A stretch of DNA of 8,111 nucleotides from an uncultured Rhodospirillales bacterium (GTDB lineage Bacteria > Pseudomonadota > Alphaproteobacteria > Rhodospirillales > 2-02-FULL-58-16), in assembly GCA_913053795.1 (NCBI GenBank), contig CAJXGZ010000100.1:1-8111 (forward strand), written 5' to 3'. The notes beneath the pieces are model-generated. The model was not told the DNA's origin, made no database searches, and saw only the letters and a list, made by a program, of their open reading frames with translations. Of this stretch, positions 6,333 to 8,111 are shown in pieces (within the stretch, counting starts at the first letter, position 1; every line of letters starts with the position of its first letter). Made by a program: the position numbers and the translations under genes.

Positions 6333-7151
6333 ATGAAAGAGTTCCAATTTTCCCCTGTGACTAAGGAGGACTTGACCCATGCCTTCCAAGAACTTGGGGT
6401 GAAAAAAGGCATGGACCTAATGGTGCATTCCAACCTGAGAGGGTTGAAATACATCGTCAACGGCGCCCATGATGTGATTGAGGCTCTTTTGGATGTAGTT
6501 GTGCCGAATGAGGGAACCATCCTCATGCCGGCCCATTCAGGACACCTAACGGACCCAACCGACTGGACGTGCCCCCGGATTCCCAAAGATTGGATTCCCG
6601 TCATACAGGAAAGGCTCCGACCTTTTGACCCCAAAACGACTGAAATCAAGAACCGTGGTGTTCTCGCCAAAACTTTTTTTACCTACCCCAATGTTAAACG
6701 TAGCATACATCCATTGAATTCAGTCTGCGCCTTAGGGCGCAAAGCGGAGTATTACACCAGCGAACATCCTCTCCATGAAAGCGAGGGGAAAGACAGTCCT
6801 GCTTGGCGATTCTATCAGGAACAGGGATATGCCTTATTGATTGGCGTCGAGATTCACAATTCGCTAACCTTCATACATCTGGGAGAATACATCTCCGATA
6901 TGGGCTATCTGAAGCATGGCACGACCAAGGTTCTCACCGTAGATAAGTATGGCCGCAACATATTTGTCCCTTTAAGAAAATATCCTATTACTGGACAGGC
7001 GTTTAAAAAACTACATCACCCCCTTGAGGAAAGAGGCCTGATGAAGAAAATCAAGATCAATGCCGCCATCATCTATTTTTTCCCCTTCAGGGAAGCAATT
7101 GATCTGACCTTGGAAATGATAAAGGAAGATCCAATGGTTTGGAAAGAATAA
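6333..7151 (+). CDS. AAC(3)-fold N-acetyltransferase, copy 2 (low-GC paralogue)
   Basis: This 272-residue relative of the protein encoded at 4641-5453 has the same fold and probable acetyl-CoA chemistry. Shared landmarks are MVHSNLRGL (30-38), VNGAHDVIEAL (42-52), ILMPAHSGHLTDP (63-75), PFDP (97-100), KRSIHPLNS (122-130), EHPLHESEGKDSP (144-156), LLIGVE (168-173) and FIHLGEY (180-186). Both proposed active-site residues, His182 and Glu185, are kept, so I expect it to be active. A hand alignment gives roughly 80 identities over about 180 aligned positions with copy 1. The C-terminal third differs more and ends in a Lys-rich stretch (KKIKINAAIIYFF). Codon use is strikingly AT-richer than in its neighbours, with AAA, GAA, TTA, ATA and AGA common, which suggests separate acquisition rather than recent local duplication. 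It could modify a different amino position or use a different acyl donor. Confidence 0.87.
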   Translation: MKEFQFSPVTKEDLTHAFQELGVKKGMDLMVHSNLRGLKYIVNGAHDVIEALLDVVVPNEGTILMPAHSGHLTDPTDWTCPRIPKDWIPVIQERLRPFDPKTTEIKNRGVLAKTFFTYPNVKRSIHPLNSVCALGRKAEYYTSEHPLHESEGKDSPAWRFYQEQGYALLIGVEIHNSLTFIHLGEYISDMGYLKHGTTKVLTVDKYGRNIFVPLRKYPITGQAFKKLHHPLEERGLMKKIKINAAIIYFFPFREAIDLTLEMIKEDPMVWKE

Positions 7152-7177
7152 CTGTATCGGCCAGCAACGCGCGCACT

Positions 7178-7384
7178 TCATAACAGTCTTTTTCCCGCTG
7201 ATTCATAAGTTTTTAACCGTTCAGGAAAAAACTGTAATGCCTGCTGAACATCGCCGAGGTTTCCGAAGAGGGCGAGCGCCGCCCCGCCGCTGATGTGCTG
7301 AAAATTATGAATATGCCGCACGTTCCCAGGGGTGCCCTCGACAAGGCCAGTTTGCCGGTTGCAGCCGCCACCAAGATGGCTTGA
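7178..7384. other. Coding-like debris between genes, strand uncertain
   Basis: No complete gene fits the gap between 7152 and 7391, yet two readings look protein-like. On the plus strand, the frame after TAA 7235-7237 runs to a TGA at 7382-7384; it includes AEVSEEGERRPAADVLKIMN and ends PVAAATKMA, with G-rich first codon positions, but it has no usual start codon. On the minus strand, a frame in the same codon register ends at a TGA (plus-strand 7178-7180) and contains ISGGAALALFGNLGDVQQ and FFPERLKTYESAGKRLL. It is open from about 7423 and lacks a clear start. At most one of the two is likely to be a decayed gene end. Neither resembles a family I recognise. Confidence 0.2.
7183..7235. repeat. 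Imperfect inverted repeat downstream of AAC(3) copy 2
   Basis: The left arm ACAGTCTTTTTCC (7183-7195) is nearly complementary to the right arm GGAAAAAACTGT (7224-7235), with one bulged base and a 28-nt loop. The stem is A/T-rich, and there is no U-tract after a GC stem as in a standard intrinsic terminator. It could be a weak hairpin ending the operon, the trace of a small mobile element, or chance in an AT-rich patch. Confidence 0.3.
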
Positions 7385-7391
7385 TCCTGTA

Positions 7392-8111
7392 ATGCTGCGG
7401 ACCGAAAAACAGCCCCATCTCGTCTATGTCGTCGAGAATGCCCTTAGCCCACGCGACTTCGACCGCTTCGGCATCGGCTTTATGCTGGCGCGGGGGAACC
7501 GGGTTACGGTGATCGATGTCGGCGACCTTAGCCTCCCTGAAATAAGCCATGACCGGAGCGGTTATGGCTCGTTCAGGGACATCGACTTGCACTGGGTAAA
7601 GGACAGGGGGGAGATGGCGGATTTGTTGCCAACGGTCCGCGGGGCGGATTTTCTGATTACCTTCGCCGGCGCCGGTCATGTCGGCACCAGAAATTTAGCG
7701 GTGCAGCGTTTCGTCGCCAAGACCGGACTGCCCTTCCTGATTCAATTCTCCAACGCCTTTCCGGGCTGGAACCGCTACAAGGATGAGCAGGGAGCGCTTG
7801 GTAAAAGGCTGGCCGATATACTCTCGCGGCTCAAGGAAACGCGGCCATTGGAAGCCCTGATGGCCCGTATTCCACCGAAGCTGCTGGGCTTGCGGTCTCC
7901 GGCCTTCATGGTCATCGGCGGTGACAAATGCCGGGGTTACGGCAGTCTGGTGGATGAAACCACGCGCCTGATACCGGCTCACGCCATGGACTACGAACAG
8001 TTTCTGCGGGTCAGGGACACTAACCCCAAGCAGACCGATACGGTTGTTTTCCTGGATGAGTTCCTGCCCTTCCATCCCGACATCACCATGATGGGATTGG
8101 GTGCGCCGATG
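7392..8111 (+). CDS. Uncharacterised protein with Rossmann-like N-terminus, probable surface-glycan protein (partial)
   Basis: The frame is open from 7311 and runs off the right edge, giving 240 residues from the ATG at 7392. GTG 7332 and TTG 7359 are other possible starts. None has an obvious ribosome-binding site, but the ATG places a hydrophobic strand (HLVYVVEN, 9-16) about ten residues in, as expected for a nucleotide- or sugar-binding fold. Next come RDFDRFGIGFMLARGNRVTVIDV (positions 21-43), reminiscent of the first half of GT-B glycosyltransferases, then ADFLITFAG (85-93), LPFLIQFSNAFPGWNR (113-128), AFMVIGGDKCRGYG (171-184) and VVFLDEFLPFHPD (218-230). No signal peptide or membrane segment is visible. 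I do not recognise the family with certainty. A glycan-locus protein, perhaps a glycosyltransferase-like or polysaccharide-assembly enzyme, is inferred from context. GC-rich codon use returns here. Confidence 0.65.
   Translation, partial: MLRTEKQPHLVYVVENALSPRDFDRFGIGFMLARGNRVTVIDVGDLSLPEISHDRSGYGSFRDIDLHWVKDRGEMADLLPTVRGADFLITFAGAGHVGTRNLAVQRFVAKTGLPFLIQFSNAFPGWNRYKDEQGALGKRLADILSRLKETRPLEALMARIPPKLLGLRSPAFMVIGGDKCRGYGSLVDETTRLIPAHAMDYEQFLRVRDTNPKQTDTVVFLDEFLPFHPDITMMGLGAPM

Noticed and set aside
5230..6333. 367-codon minus-strand open frame across AAC(3) copy 1 and the second SDR
   Set aside because: It is opposite two genes with clear motifs, its translation has no domain-like pattern, and it crosses their junction. 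It is a composition artefact.
7305..7679. Minus-strand open frame of 124 codons at the right end
   Set aside because: It is antisense to the coding-like frame starting at 7392, which has hydrophobic strands and normal codon bias. The minus frame is rich in Trp, Arg and Pro without pattern.
7695..8075. Minus-strand open frame of 126 codons near the edge
   Set aside because: It is opposite the same plus-strand partial gene, with no recognisable domain and no operon logic.
1..8111. tRNA, rRNA, CRISPR array, complete insertion sequence or transposase
   Set aside because: I found no cloverleaf-like or rRNA-like segment, no regularly spaced repeats and no transposase motif on either strand by eye.

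Overview
The window comes from a high-GC bacterium. Gene content and protein style suggest an alphaproteobacterium of the Rhodospirillales / Magnetospirillum kind. That is an inference from sequence texture, because no rRNA or other taxonomic marker is present. The window is almost filled by one plus-strand run of sugar-modifying genes, and I read it as part of a surface-glycan locus (O-antigen, capsule or flagellin glycan).

Layout: the last 11 codons of an upstream gene (1-36); a VOC/glyoxalase-fold metalloenzyme (42-491); a short-chain dehydrogenase starting at GTG (488-1249); a NodU/TobZ-type carbamoyltransferase interrupted by an apparent +1 frameshift (1270-3070, break near 2770); a xylose-isomerase-like TIM-barrel protein (3074-3892); a NeuA-type CMP-sugar synthetase (3889-4644); an AAC(3)-fold N-acetyltransferase (4641-5453); a second dehydrogenase of the type found beside NeuA homologues in flagellin-glycan loci (5440-6288); and a second AAC(3)-fold protein (6333-7151). 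The second AAC(3) protein is clearly related to the first but has much lower GC and different codon use. A gap of about 240 bp with an inverted repeat and coding-like debris follows. The window ends inside a protein of unknown function with a Rossmann-like start (7392 to the edge).

How the genes may work together: the CMP-sugar synthetase implies activation of a 3-deoxy-2-ketosugar acid (sialic, legionaminic, pseudaminic or Kdo-like). The dehydrogenases, TIM-barrel isomerase and VOC protein would build or remodel a sugar. The AAC(3) proteins would acylate amino groups, and the carbamoyltransferase would add an O-carbamoyl group. The overlaps at 488/491, 3889/3892, 4641/4644 and 5440/5453 support translational coupling. 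The second AAC(3) gene sits outside this chain, with its own spacer and ribosome-binding site, and looks like a later arrival. No condensing enzyme (NeuB type), transferase for the activated sugar, flippase or polymerase is visible, so the pathway must continue outside the window.

The main points for follow-up are the frameshifted carbamoyltransferase, the composition-divergent pair of AAC(3) paralogues around the dehydrogenase, the unusual combination of tailoring enzymes next to a CMP-sugar synthetase, and the unidentified protein at the right edge.
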